From positions 40,077 through 104,076 of the forward strand of contig NZ_JAQLFP010000001.1 in the NCBI RefSeq assembly GCF_028207065.1: a stretch of DNA of 64,000 bases. The letters are read 5' to 3'. Source of the DNA: Collinsella aerofaciens (GTDB lineage: Bacteria > Actinomycetota > Coriobacteriia > Coriobacteriales > Coriobacteriaceae). A program made the position numbers and the translations under genes. Shown here piece by piece: positions 45,313 to 54,205 of this stretch; the first letter of the stretch is position 1; each line of letters begins with the position of its first letter. Below the pieces are notes generated by a model. The model was not told the DNA's origin and did not search any database. It worked only from the letters and a program-made list of their open reading frames with translations.

Positions 45313-45855
45313 ATGTTTGGTTTTAAGAAAGAGCTCTACACGCCCGAGTATCAGCTTGCCGGCGACGAGTGCGCCGTTATCGAGACGTCGAAGGGTACCA
45401 TCAAGGTCAAGTTTGACGGTGAGGGCGCTCCCATTCATGTCGCGAACTTCTGCGAGCTTTCCACGATGGGTTTCTACGATGGCCTTAAGTTCCATCGCTA
45501 TGTGCCCGGCTTTGTCATTCAGGGCGGCGACCCCAATACCCGCGATATGTCCGGCGCCGACGTCGCTGCCGGTCTTGAGGGCCCTGACGGCATGCCCGGT
45601 ACCGGTGGTCCCGGCTACTGCATCAAGGGCGAGTTTGCCACCAATCCGCGCAACAGCCATGTCGATGGTGCCCTTGCCATGGCACGCTCCATGGACCCCG
45701 ATTCCGCGGGTTCGCAGTTCTACTTCTGCCTGGGTGCCCAGCATAACCTCGATTCCGGTTACACCGTCTTTGGTACCACGGTCGAGGGTCTCGATGTGAT
45801 TTCGCAGCTGCGTGCCGGCGACGAGATCGTCCATGTCGAGATCGTTCACGAGTAA
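45313..45855 (+). CDS. Cyclophilin-type peptidyl-prolyl cis-trans isomerase
   Basis: 180 residues, ATG 45313 preceded by GAGGAAGGAA. Cyclophilin landmarks: FYDGLKFHRYVPGFVIQGGD with the catalytic-type Arg and Phe/Gln, DPDSAGSQFYFCLG, and VFGTTVEGLDVI. It speeds proline isomerisation in folding proteins. No signal peptide is visible, so it is cytoplasmic. The TPR gene starts 11 bases later, so they may be co-transcribed. Confidence 0.93.
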   Translation: MFGFKKELYTPEYQLAGDECAVIETSKGTIKVKFDGEGAPIHVANFCELSTMGFYDGLKFHRYVPGFVIQGGDPNTRDMSGADVAAGLEGPDGMPGTGGPGYCIKGEFATNPRNSHVDGALAMARSMDPDSAGSQFYFCLGAQHNLDSGYTVFGTTVEGLDVISQLRAGDEIVHVEIVHE

Positions 45856-45866
45856 AGGGGACTTCC

Positions 45867-47171
45867 TTGAATAGCCAGCTGATCCAACAGGGCCGCGCCG
45901 CTTACCGCGCGGGTGATTTTTCCGCTGCAGCCCAGATGCTTGGGGCGGCAAAAACTCCCGATGAGATTATGGGCGAGGCCGATCACCTTCGTGGCAACGC
46001 CTTGATGCACCTGGGCATGTATGCCGAGGCCGCCGAGGCCTATGCCGCCGCCCTCAACGACGGCACCTATGGCAAGCGCGGCGCACTGCTCACCAACCGC
46101 GGAAAGGCTCTCGCCGCCGTGGGCGACTACACGACGGCCGCTCAGGCGTTTTCTGCCGCTACGCAGGACGCTTCCTATGCCACGCCGTTCAAGGCCTATC
46201 TCGGCCTGGGTAACGCGCTGTTCCAGTCGGGCGACTATGCCAACGCGGGTACTGCCTTCCGTCAAGCTGCCATCGACGGCGCCAATCCGGCTCCTGCCGC
46301 CGCACTCGGCGAGCTCGGTCGTTGCTTCATTAAGCTCGGCCGTCCGGCGGATGCCGTGGAGACCTACCGCACGGCTATCGACTTTGCCGGCCCCCGCGAC
46401 GACACGCGTGCGCTCAATGCCGGCATGGGTCAGGCGCTTTCTGCCGCCGGCCGTCCCTCCGACGCACTCGACGCCTTTAACGCCGCTACTGCCGATGGCA
46501 TCTACCAGCTCACTTCCGAGCAGGCCGATGAGCTTGCCCGCGTGCATGATTCGCTTGCCGCACTGTCTGCCCAGACGGCTATGGTCACGGCTCCGGCGCC
46601 CGCGATGGACGCTCCTGCCGTCGATCCGCTCGATCCTACGGGCGCGACCGGTCAGTTTATGCCCGATCCCTCGGACACCGGCTTCTTTACGCTGTCCGAG
46701 TCCGAGATGGTCCAGCAGGACCGTCAGGATCGTAAGCAGGCCAAGGTCCGTCGTCGCCATCGCCACACGGGTCTCAAAGTCTTCATCGTGCTGCTTCTGC
46801 TCATTTTGATTGCTGCGGGCGGTCTGGGCTTTGCCTACACGCGCGGCTTTGGCTTCCCCTCGCAGGAGTCGGTTATCACCGATCTGTTCCAGGCTGCCGG
46901 CGACGGTGACACCGCAAAGGCCGAGTCTTGCCTGGCCTCGAGTCTGTCCGAGGACGCCAAGTCGATGATCATCTCCTCGATTCCGCAGGGCGCCACCGTG
47001 TCCGTCGAGGGCATGGATCAGTCCATGACCGAGACGAGCGCCAAGGTCAAGGCTTCGCTGTCCAAGGGCGGCGAGCAGGAGTACACCGTCAAATTCGTGC
47101 GCTCCGACAATCATATCGGCTGGGCCGTTTCCTCGCTCGATATGGATTTCTCGGCTGCTGACAACCAGTAG
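45867..47171 (+). CDS. TPR-repeat protein with single transmembrane helix
   Basis: 434 residues from TTG 45867, preceded by AAAGGGGA. Several tetratricopeptide repeats fill residues ~1-205 (for example ALFQSGDYANAGTAFRQA and CFIKLGRPADAVETYRTAI). A disordered Pro/Asp linker follows, then a basic stretch RRRHRHTG and one helix near residues 305-325 (VFIVLLLLILIAAGGLGFA). The C-terminal ~110 residues are outside and resemble a small DUF4878-like or NTF2-like fold by length only. Function unknown; it could be a scaffold in wall synthesis because mreB follows. Confidence 0.65.
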   Translation: MNSQLIQQGRAAYRAGDFSAAAQMLGAAKTPDEIMGEADHLRGNALMHLGMYAEAAEAYAAALNDGTYGKRGALLTNRGKALAAVGDYTTAAQAFSAATQDASYATPFKAYLGLGNALFQSGDYANAGTAFRQAAIDGANPAPAAALGELGRCFIKLGRPADAVETYRTAIDFAGPRDDTRALNAGMGQALSAAGRPSDALDAFNAATADGIYQLTSEQADELARVHDSLAALSAQTAMVTAPAPAMDAPAVDPLDPTGATGQFMPDPSDTGFFTLSESEMVQQDRQDRKQAKVRRRHRHTGLKVFIVLLLLILIAAGGLGFAYTRGFGFPSQESVITDLFQAAGDGDTAKAESCLASSLSEDAKSMIISSIPQGATVSVEGMDQSMTETSAKVKASLSKGGEQEYTVKFVRSDNHIGWAVSSLDMDFSAADNQ

Positions 47172-47193
47172 TGACCTTATGGGATTTAGCTTT

Positions 47194-47226
47194 GCCCGGC
47201 GCTTCACCGCAAGTGAGGTGCCGGGC
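47194..47226 (+). repeat. Hairpin in the leader region of the mre operon
   Basis: 14-base arms with two wobble pairs (GCCCGGCGCTTCAC / GTGAGGTGCCGGGC) around CGCAA. No T-run follows, so it is only a weak terminator candidate after the TPR gene, ending 60 bases before mreB. Confidence 0.5.
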
Positions 47227-47286
47227 TTGCGCTAGTATCATGAGCTAGTAGTTTTCCAGCAATCATCCAACACATCAGGAGTTGCG

Positions 47287-48330
47287 TTGTTTTCTTTGAT
47301 GGATATGTTCTTCGGTAGCTATGCGGGCGATCTTGCCATCGACCTCGGCACCGCAAATACGCTTGTCTCCGTGCGCGGCAAGGGCATCGTCATCCGCGAG
47401 CCCTCCGTCGTCGCCATCGACAAGAACGACGAGCGCATCCTGGCGGTCGGTATCGAGGCAAAGCGCATGCTCGGCCGTACGCCCGGCAACATTGTGGCCG
47501 TTCGTCCCCTGAAGGACGGCGTCATCGCCGACTTCGACGTTACCGAGGCCATGCTTCGCTACTTTATCGACAAGGCGTCCGAGAAGCGCTATCCGTGGAC
47601 TCCGCGTCCGCGTGTTGTCGTCTGCGTTCCCTCCGGCGTCACGTCGGTCGAGAAGCGCGCTGTCTTTGAGGCCACGATCCAGGCCGGCGCTCGCCAGGCC
47701 TACCTGATCGAGGAGCCCATGGCTGCTGCTATCGGCGCCGACCTGCCCGTCGAGGAGCCCACCGGCTCCATGGTCATCGACATCGGTGGCGGTACCACCG
47801 AGGTCGCTGTTATCGCTATGGGCGGCATCGTCGTCTCGCAGTCCATCCGTATTGCCGGCGACGAGTTCGATCAGGCCATCCTCACACACGTTCGCGATGC
47901 CTACAACCTGGCCATCGGCGAGCGTACGGCAGAGGACATCAAGATCAAGGTCGGCTCCGCCGTGCCGCTCAAGGACGAGCTCGACGTCGAGGTCAACGGC
48001 CGCGACGTGATCACGGGTCTGCCCAAGACCGTGCGCATCGAGAGCGAGGAGATTCGTCGCGCGCTCAACAAGCCGCTCGACGAGATGGCCAAGGCCGTTA
48101 AAGACGCCCTCGATGCCACGCCGCCCGATCTTGCCTCTGACCTTATGTACTATGGCATATTGCTGACCGGTGGCGGCGCGCTGCTGCGCGGTCTCGACGT
48201 GCGCCTGCGCGATGAGACCGGCGTTTCGGTCAACGTCAGCCCCACGGCACTCGATAACGTCGTTAACGGCTGCGCCCGCGTGCTCGAGGCCAATGCGTTT
48301 GATGGCGGCTTCGTCCAGACCAATGCTTAA
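47287..48330 (+). CDS. mreB: Rod shape-determining protein MreB
   Basis: 347 residues from TTG 47287, with CAGGAG at 47276-47281. Actin-fold signatures: AIDLGTANTLVSVRGKGI, MVIDIGGGTTEVAVIAMGG and LLTGGGALLRGLDVRL. MreB filaments guide lateral peptidoglycan synthesis. It heads mreB-mreC-mreD-mrdA-rodA. A complete set suggests rod or short-rod morphology. Confidence 0.96.
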   Translation: MFSLMDMFFGSYAGDLAIDLGTANTLVSVRGKGIVIREPSVVAIDKNDERILAVGIEAKRMLGRTPGNIVAVRPLKDGVIADFDVTEAMLRYFIDKASEKRYPWTPRPRVVVCVPSGVTSVEKRAVFEATIQAGARQAYLIEEPMAAAIGADLPVEEPTGSMVIDIGGGTTEVAVIAMGGIVVSQSIRIAGDEFDQAILTHVRDAYNLAIGERTAEDIKIKVGSAVPLKDELDVEVNGRDVITGLPKTVRIESEEIRRALNKPLDEMAKAVKDALDATPPDLASDLMYYGILLTGGGALLRGLDVRLRDETGVSVNVSPTALDNVVNGCARVLEANAFDGGFVQTNA

Positions 48331-48351
48331 TTTCCAAAAGGTGGATTCCAT

Positions 48352-49350
48352 TTGGCACGATCTTCGGGTTTCTCCACAAATCTGAATACCAAGCGACAAT
48401 CAACGGGTATGCGCCCGTTGATTGTTTTCAGCCTGATTTCGGTGTTGCTGCTCACGTTTTACATCCGCGAGGGCGAGGCAGGACCGATTCATGCCGTGCG
48501 TTCGGGCGTAACGACGATTACCTCGCCGGTGCGCTTTGTGGGTTCGGCTGTGGCGGCTCCCTTCAATGCGATCGGCAACGTGTTCTCTAACCTTACGGCG
48601 TCGCAGGACACGCTTGACGAGCTTAAGAAGCAAAACGAGGAACTGACCTCTAAGGTTGCTGAGCTCTCCGAGGCTCAAAAGACCGCTGAGCGTCTGGAGG
48701 GGCTGGTCGGCCTGCAGTCGACCTACAACCTCAAATCGACCGCAGCTCGTATCGTTGGTGCCTCGGGCGATGCCTGGACCTCGACCGTCACGATTGATAA
48801 GGGTTCTGCCGACGGGCTTACCATCAACATGCCTGTGACGAGTTCGGCCGGTGTTATCGGCCAGATTATCGAGGTATCGGCCAAAACGTCTACCGTGCGC
48901 TTGATTGGCGACGAGAACTCGGGCGTGTCCGCCATGGTGCAGGACACGCGCGCCCAGGGCATGCTGCAGGGTCAGGCTGACGGCACGCTGCGTCTTGAGT
49001 ACGTGAGCGTCGACTCCGATGTTAAGGTTGGCGACATCATCGTGACCTCGGGCATCGGTGGCGTGTTCCCCAAGGGTCTACCGCTCGGCACCGTCTCGTC
49101 GGTTGAGAAATCGGCAAACGATGTGTACTACACCATTGTGGTGCGCGCTCAGACGACGGCCGAGAACAACGAGGAAGTGCTGGTCATTACCTCGCTGACC
49201 GACGAACAGTCGGCCTCGGATGAGGACGTGAGCACGGCCAACAGCACGCCGCAGGGAACGTCGCGCGATGCTGCGACCAAGACGAAGGACGAGAGCTCGG
49301 ATGACAGTTCCGACACGTCCGAGACGACCGATTCCGGCTCGAGCGAATAG
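48352..49350 (+). CDS. mreC: Rod shape-determining protein MreC
   Basis: 332 residues from TTG 48352, preceded by AAAGGTGG. A single N-terminal membrane helix (PLIVFSLISVLLLTFYI) is followed by a coiled coil (near residues 80-115, QDTLDELKKQNEELTSKVA) and the beta-rich MreC domain (VTSSAGVIGQIIEVS; VTSGIGGVFPKGLPLG). The C-terminal ~50 residues are a Ser/Asp/Thr-rich tail, which is unusual but seen in Actinobacteria. It links MreB to the external synthases. Confidence 0.92.
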   Translation: MARSSGFSTNLNTKRQSTGMRPLIVFSLISVLLLTFYIREGEAGPIHAVRSGVTTITSPVRFVGSAVAAPFNAIGNVFSNLTASQDTLDELKKQNEELTSKVAELSEAQKTAERLEGLVGLQSTYNLKSTAARIVGASGDAWTSTVTIDKGSADGLTINMPVTSSAGVIGQIIEVSAKTSTVRLIGDENSGVSAMVQDTRAQGMLQGQADGTLRLEYVSVDSDVKVGDIIVTSGIGGVFPKGLPLGTVSSVEKSANDVYYTIVVRAQTTAENNEEVLVITSLTDEQSASDEDVSTANSTPQGTSRDAATKTKDESSDDSSDTSETTDSGSSE

Positions 49351-49355
49351 GGGGC

Positions 49356-49928
49356 ATGTCCATGGATCTACACGAGCAGGGGATGAGCTCCCGCACGTTT
49401 GTGATCGCCGCCATTGTGTGCGTGCTGCTGCAGGCAGGCCTGGCACCGCAGATCTCCATTGCGGGCGGTCGCGTCAACTTCATGATTATCCTGGTGTGCC
49501 TAAGCGTGTTCTCGGGCGACCCGACCCGTGCCGTCGTGTGCGGTTTTTGCAGCGGCTTGTTCTATGACCTGTCCGCTGCCGTGCCGGTGGGCGTTATGTC
49601 GCTTCTGCTGACCGTGGGTTCTTTTGCCCTGGTGCACAGCGCCGTCGGTCAGACGGGCGGTACCCCGAGTGCGCGCGGCGTCACTGTGGGCGCCTTTGCG
49701 CTCGTCATTAATGTGATCTACAGCATCATCTTGCTGTTTATGGGTTTGGAGACGAGCTTTGTCGTAGCGATCTTCGGCCATGCGCTGCCGTCCTCGATCC
49801 TGACGGGTCTGGTTGCCATTCCGTTTTTGATGTCCGGCGTCGTGCCGCAGTCCGGCTATGGATTCTCCGCACGTGGCGGACGCCAGGCGGGTATGCGCTT
49901 TAAGCCCAAGACCCGCAAGCTCAAATAG
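49356..49928 (+). CDS. mreD: Rod shape-determining protein MreD
   Basis: 190 residues, five or six hydrophobic helices and a basic C-terminus (FKPKTRKLK), the normal layout of MreD. It starts 5 bases after mreC; ATG 49362 is an alternative start. Sequence conservation in this family is low, so position in the operon carries much of the call. Confidence 0.85.
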   Translation: MSMDLHEQGMSSRTFVIAAIVCVLLQAGLAPQISIAGGRVNFMIILVCLSVFSGDPTRAVVCGFCSGLFYDLSAAVPVGVMSLLLTVGSFALVHSAVGQTGGTPSARGVTVGAFALVINVIYSIILLFMGLETSFVVAIFGHALPSSILTGLVAIPFLMSGVVPQSGYGFSARGGRQAGMRFKPKTRKLK

Positions 49929-49941
49929 GGGAGGCCCGTAG

Positions 49942-52011
49942 ATGTCTTCCCAGTTGACGGTTATTATCGCCGGTATCGTGCTGGTTGTGGCCATCGTGGT
50001 CGCGCTGGTCATCATGCGTCGCGGCGATTCCCGTTTTACCTACGATACGCAGCATGGAACGGCCCCGCGCGCCACCGAGGGCGAGGGCAATACCGCGGCG
50101 ACCGCCTTTAAGGGCCGCTTTTCCATCCTCACCACGGGTGTGGGCGCGATGTTTGCGGCGCTCGCCGTCAAGCTGTGGGGCATGCAGATGGTCTCGTCGG
50201 ACTATTACGAGAAACAGGCCAATAGTAATCAGACTCGCACCGTTACAACACCCGCTGTGCGCGGTCGCATCCTCGACCGCAATGGCGTGGCGCTTGTCCA
50301 GAACCGTCCCTCACTGGCTGTCGTGGCCTACCGCGACCTTGCCGAGGATGAGGTTCTGGTTCGCCATCTTGCCAACGTGCTTGGAATGCCTTACGTGGCG
50401 GTCCTTCGCAATATTCAGGACAATACAGAGGGCGCCCAGAGCCTGCATACCATCGCGACGGACGTCCGTCGCTCCACGGTTGCCTATATTCAGGAGCATG
50501 CCGGCGAGTTCCCGGGCGTCAAGATTGCCGAGCGTACCGAGCGCCAGTATCCATATGGCGAGACGGCATGTCATATCTTGGGCTATACCGGCACCATTAC
50601 CTCCGAGCAGCTCGAGGCCCAGAATAAGAAAACCTCTGGCGATGATGATGCTTCTGCTGGCAAGATTACGTACCAGTCGGGCGATATCGTGGGCCAGGCG
50701 GGCGTTGAGAGCTACTACGAAAACCTGCTGCAGGGTATTCGTGGCGAGCAGACCGTCAAGGTCGATGCCTCGGGCAATGTGACCGGTCAGGCCGGCGCCG
50801 TGCCCGCGAAGGCCGGCTCCGACATTAAGCTCACGCTCGACCTTAAGATCCAGCAGGCCTGTGAGACGGCGCTGGCGAGCGCTATCGAGCTTGCCAAGAC
50901 CACTGGCTACAGCAATGCCGGCAACGGCGCTGTGGTGTGTCTCGATCCCAACAATGGCGAGATCTTGGGCATGGCGAGCGAGCCCAAGTTCGATCCGTCC
51001 GTCTTTATCGGTGGCGTCTCAAACGACGTGTGGACCGAGCTCAATGATGACAAGGGTTCGCACCCGCTGCTCAACCGCGCCATTAGCGGACAGTACATGT
51101 CGGCCTCGACCATCAAGCCGCTCTCGGCGCTGGCCGGTCTTGAGTTTGGAACCTACACTTCAACGCAGACAACCAACTGCACGGGCTATTGGACGGGCCT
51201 GGGCAAGGCTTGGGGCAAGCGCTGCTGGCTGACGTCTGGCCACGGCACCATGACGCTGCAGTCGGGTATCGCCAACTCGTGCGACCCTGTCTTCTACGAC
51301 ATGGGCAAGGCGTTCTTTTATGACGAGCAACATCCCGAGGGCCTGCAGGAGGTTTTTCGTCGCTGGGGTCTAGGCAAGACCTGCGGTATCGATCTGCCGA
51401 GTGAGGGCGCGGGCCGTATTCCCGATGCCGAGTGGAAAGAGTCGTACTTTACCGACGCCTCTGCCGAGGACCGCAAGTGGAATGCCGGCGATATGACCAA
51501 CATTGCCATCGGCCAGGGCGACATTTTGGTGACGCCTCTGCAGATGGCATGCGCCTACATGGGCCTTGCCAACGGCGGTAAGCAGTACGTGCCTCACGTG
51601 TTTTTGTCTGCCGTGTCGCGCGATGGCGACGGCGATGCCTATAAGTACAACGGCAAAGGCAAGAAGAAGCGCTTGGAGGCCAAGATCAACAGCGATTCGG
51701 ATTTGGCTCTTGTTCGCAACGGCATGCACGACGTGATTTACACGGCATCGACGTCCCTGGCGGCTCACTTTGGCACCCTGACGCCGCAGGTATACGGCAA
51801 GTCGGGCACGGGCGAGAAAAGCGGCGAGGACGAATACGCGTGGTTCTGCGCCTATGCGCCGGCCGATGATCCCAAGTATGTCATCGCTACTGTCCTGGAG
51901 CAGGGCGGCGGTGGCTCAGATACCGCGATGCATGTCGTGCGCGACGTGCTCGGCGCGATTTATGACGAGCCCGATACCTCTTCGGCCTCGGGCGATTCTT
52001 CGGTTCGATAG
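49942..52011 (+). CDS. mrdA: Penicillin-binding protein 2 (transpeptidase)
   Basis: 689 residues. An N-terminal helix (LTVIIAGIVLVVAIVVALVI) precedes a dimerisation domain containing VRGRILDRNGVALVQNRPS. The transpeptidase domain has the active-site Ser in SASTIKP, then IANSCDPVFYDMG and the triad KSGTGEKSG. It cross-links lateral wall peptidoglycan together with RodA, whose gene starts 9 bases later. About 40 residues between helix and dimerisation domain are more than usual and of low complexity. Confidence 0.93.
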   Translation: MSSQLTVIIAGIVLVVAIVVALVIMRRGDSRFTYDTQHGTAPRATEGEGNTAATAFKGRFSILTTGVGAMFAALAVKLWGMQMVSSDYYEKQANSNQTRTVTTPAVRGRILDRNGVALVQNRPSLAVVAYRDLAEDEVLVRHLANVLGMPYVAVLRNIQDNTEGAQSLHTIATDVRRSTVAYIQEHAGEFPGVKIAERTERQYPYGETACHILGYTGTITSEQLEAQNKKTSGDDDASAGKITYQSGDIVGQAGVESYYENLLQGIRGEQTVKVDASGNVTGQAGAVPAKAGSDIKLTLDLKIQQACETALASAIELAKTTGYSNAGNGAVVCLDPNNGEILGMASEPKFDPSVFIGGVSNDVWTELNDDKGSHPLLNRAISGQYMSASTIKPLSALAGLEFGTYTSTQTTNCTGYWTGLGKAWGKRCWLTSGHGTMTLQSGIANSCDPVFYDMGKAFFYDEQHPEGLQEVFRRWGLGKTCGIDLPSEGAGRIPDAEWKESYFTDASAEDRKWNAGDMTNIAIGQGDILVTPLQMACAYMGLANGGKQYVPHVFLSAVSRDGDGDAYKYNGKGKKKRLEAKINSDSDLALVRNGMHDVIYTASTSLAAHFGTLTPQVYGKSGTGEKSGEDEYAWFCAYAPADDPKYVIATVLEQGGGGSDTAMHVVRDVLGAIYDEPDTSSASGDSSVR

Positions 52012-52020
52012 GAGGTTGCG

Positions 52021-53247
52021 ATGGATTTTTCTCCGGCGGATCTGTTCCGTTCAACCAAGACCGGCTCTCGCAGCAGCCTGGACCGCGTCAACAAGCAACT
52101 TTCGGCCTCGCGCGGTACGTTTCGCCAAAAGGTGCATATCGGTGTGCTGCTGGCTACCGTCGCGCTCGTTGCCTATGGCGCCATCATTATTTGGTCGGCG
52201 TCACAGTTTAAGGCCGACGCCTCATTCTCGCGCCACCTGCTGGGCATTGGCATTGGCGCGGTGCTTGCGGTGCTCGTCTGGCGTACCGATCTGCGCGGCA
52301 TCTCTAACTTCTCGACGGCGCTGCTCGTCATTGACCTTATTGTGATCTTCTCGCCCAAGATTCCGGGCCTGTCCTATACGGGCGGTCTGGGCATGACGGG
52401 CTGGATCAAGATTCCCGGTATCGGCTTGACATTCCAGCCGGTTGAGCTTGCCAAGCTCATCACCATCTTCTTTATCGCCACGCTTGGCTCGCAGTATAAC
52501 GGCCGCATCGATACCGTTCGCGACTACGTCAAGCTCTGCGGCATGCTGTCCATTCCGTTTTTGGCCGTCGTCGCCATGGGCGACCTGGGCTCGGGCCTGG
52601 TCGTGCTGGTCTCGGGCGCCATCGTCATCTGCATGAGCGGTGCACGCCGCGAATGGGTGCTGTCGACCCTGGCCCTGCTCGTGGGCCTGGTGGCCCTCGT
52701 CCTGGCGCTCGATTCGGTCTTTGATTCGTTGCTCGGCCACGATGTGCTCATCAAGCAGTATCAGATGAACCGTCTGACGGTCTTTATCGACCCCGATAAT
52801 GCCGATTCGGACGATGCCTACAACCTGCAGCAGTCGCTTATCGCCGTTGGCTCGGGCGGCTTCTTTGGTAAGGGTTTGGGCCATGCGACGCAGTCGGCCG
52901 GCGGCTTTCTGCCCGAGTTCCACACCGACTTCGTCTTCGCCTTCCTGTCCGAGACCTTTGGCTTTTGCGGTTCCTTTTTGCTCCTGTGCCTCTACGTGCT
53001 GCTGATCTTTTCGACGATTCGCGTCGCCTTTAAGTGTGAGTCGCTGTTCTTGCGCCTATCGTGTGTGGGCATCGTTGGCATGTGGGCGTTCCAGACCTTC
53101 GAAAACATCGGCATGTGCATCGGCATGATGCCGATTACCGGTATTCCGCTACCGTTTATTAGCTTCGGTTCGTCTTCGATGATGATTCAGCTGCTGACGG
53201 TGGGTATCGTACAATCCATATGGCGGCATCGTTCGGGCGCCGCGTAA
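52021..53247 (+). CDS. rodA: SEDS-family peptidoglycan glycosyltransferase RodA
   Basis: 408 residues with about ten membrane helices. Family features: FQPVELAKLITIFFIATL, FVFAFLSETFGFCGSF and PLPFISFGSSSMMIQLL near the C-terminus. It polymerises lipid II in the elongation complex. The first ~40 residues are soluble and Ser/Arg-rich, ahead of the first helix. Confidence 0.94.
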   Translation: MDFSPADLFRSTKTGSRSSLDRVNKQLSASRGTFRQKVHIGVLLATVALVAYGAIIIWSASQFKADASFSRHLLGIGIGAVLAVLVWRTDLRGISNFSTALLVIDLIVIFSPKIPGLSYTGGLGMTGWIKIPGIGLTFQPVELAKLITIFFIATLGSQYNGRIDTVRDYVKLCGMLSIPFLAVVAMGDLGSGLVVLVSGAIVICMSGARREWVLSTLALLVGLVALVLALDSVFDSLLGHDVLIKQYQMNRLTVFIDPDNADSDDAYNLQQSLIAVGSGGFFGKGLGHATQSAGGFLPEFHTDFVFAFLSETFGFCGSFLLLCLYVLLIFSTIRVAFKCESLFLRLSCVGIVGMWAFQTFENIGMCIGMMPITGIPLPFISFGSSSMMIQLLTVGIVQSIWRHRSGAA

Positions 53248-53265
53248 CCGCTGGAGGGGTTTGCT

Positions 53266-54195
53266 ATGAAAATTCCCGTAGATAAGCTGACGCGCGCTTT
53301 TAAGATGGGCGCGTCCGTTAAGAAGGATTCCGATACGCCGGTGCGCGTCTCGGTCTATTTGGATTCGTCCGCCTCGCGCTTTCTGGCCGAGACGGTGCGT
53401 GACGCCTTTGTACCGCAGACGACCTCGGGCATTGTGCGCGTCGAGCGTCTGGGGGAGGAGCGAATTGCTCCAAAGACCGATACCGATGTGGTGCTGGTGC
53501 TCTCGTGCGGCTCCGACCGCTTGGAGAGTGCCGTGCAGGAGCTCGTGATCGCCGGCGCCCCCGTGTGCGTGCTTGCCGAGTCTGCTGTGGAGGTGCCGTT
53601 TATCGAGGAGTCCACGCCTGTGCTCGGCGTGGTAGCGGCAACCGATAAGACGTATCTGCTCGAGACGCTTGCCCGCTGGATTCTCGATCGCACCGAAAAG
53701 GAAACGGCTTTTGCGGCGAACTTTGCCTTCATGCGCATCGCGGCGGCCAATCGTATCATCACCTCGTGCGCGCTCACCAATATGGCGACCGGTGCGCTGG
53801 TGTTTTTGCCGGGCGCCGATTATCCCGTTATGGCGCTGGCGCAGGTGGGCATGCTCTTTGAGCTCGCTGCCGTCTTTGGACGCGGCATTAAGCCTGAGCG
53901 CGGCTACGAGGTCGCGGGCGTGCTTGTCGGCGGTCTTGTGATCCGCGCGGTCACCCGCGCGCTCGTCAAGCAGACGCCGCATATTGGGTTTGCCGTCAAG
54001 GCGCTCACTGCTGCCGCGGGCACCTATGGCATGGGCCGTGCGCTCGTTTCGCTCTACGAGCGCGATGTCGACTACAGCCGTGCCAACGAGGTGGTTACTG
54101 CCACGTTCTCCCGCGTTCGCGATCTGGTGACCACGGTCGCGGGCGCTACCCGTCCTATGGCGTCCTATCAGGACGCATCCGATCTCGCTGCTTAG
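53266..54195 (+). CDS. DUF697-like protein of unknown function
   Basis: 309 residues, ATG 53266 with GGAGGGG upstream. Residues 25-125 look like a P-loop-less nucleotide- or receiver-like alpha/beta domain (VRVSVYLDSS; DVVLVLSCGSDRLESAV). Residues 140-270 contain two membrane-associated helical pairs and EVAGVLVGGLVIRAVTRAL, similar to the DUF697 region of YcjF-type GTPase-associated proteins. It lies between rodA and the radical-SAM gene with gaps of 18 and 10 bases, so it is probably part of the operon. Function not known to me. Confidence 0.55.
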   Translation: MKIPVDKLTRAFKMGASVKKDSDTPVRVSVYLDSSASRFLAETVRDAFVPQTTSGIVRVERLGEERIAPKTDTDVVLVLSCGSDRLESAVQELVIAGAPVCVLAESAVEVPFIEESTPVLGVVAATDKTYLLETLARWILDRTEKETAFAANFAFMRIAAANRIITSCALTNMATGALVFLPGADYPVMALAQVGMLFELAAVFGRGIKPERGYEVAGVLVGGLVIRAVTRALVKQTPHIGFAVKALTAAAGTYGMGRALVSLYERDVDYSRANEVVTATFSRVRDLVTTVAGATRPMASYQDASDLAA

Positions 54196-54205
54196 GGGTT
54201 TTCCG

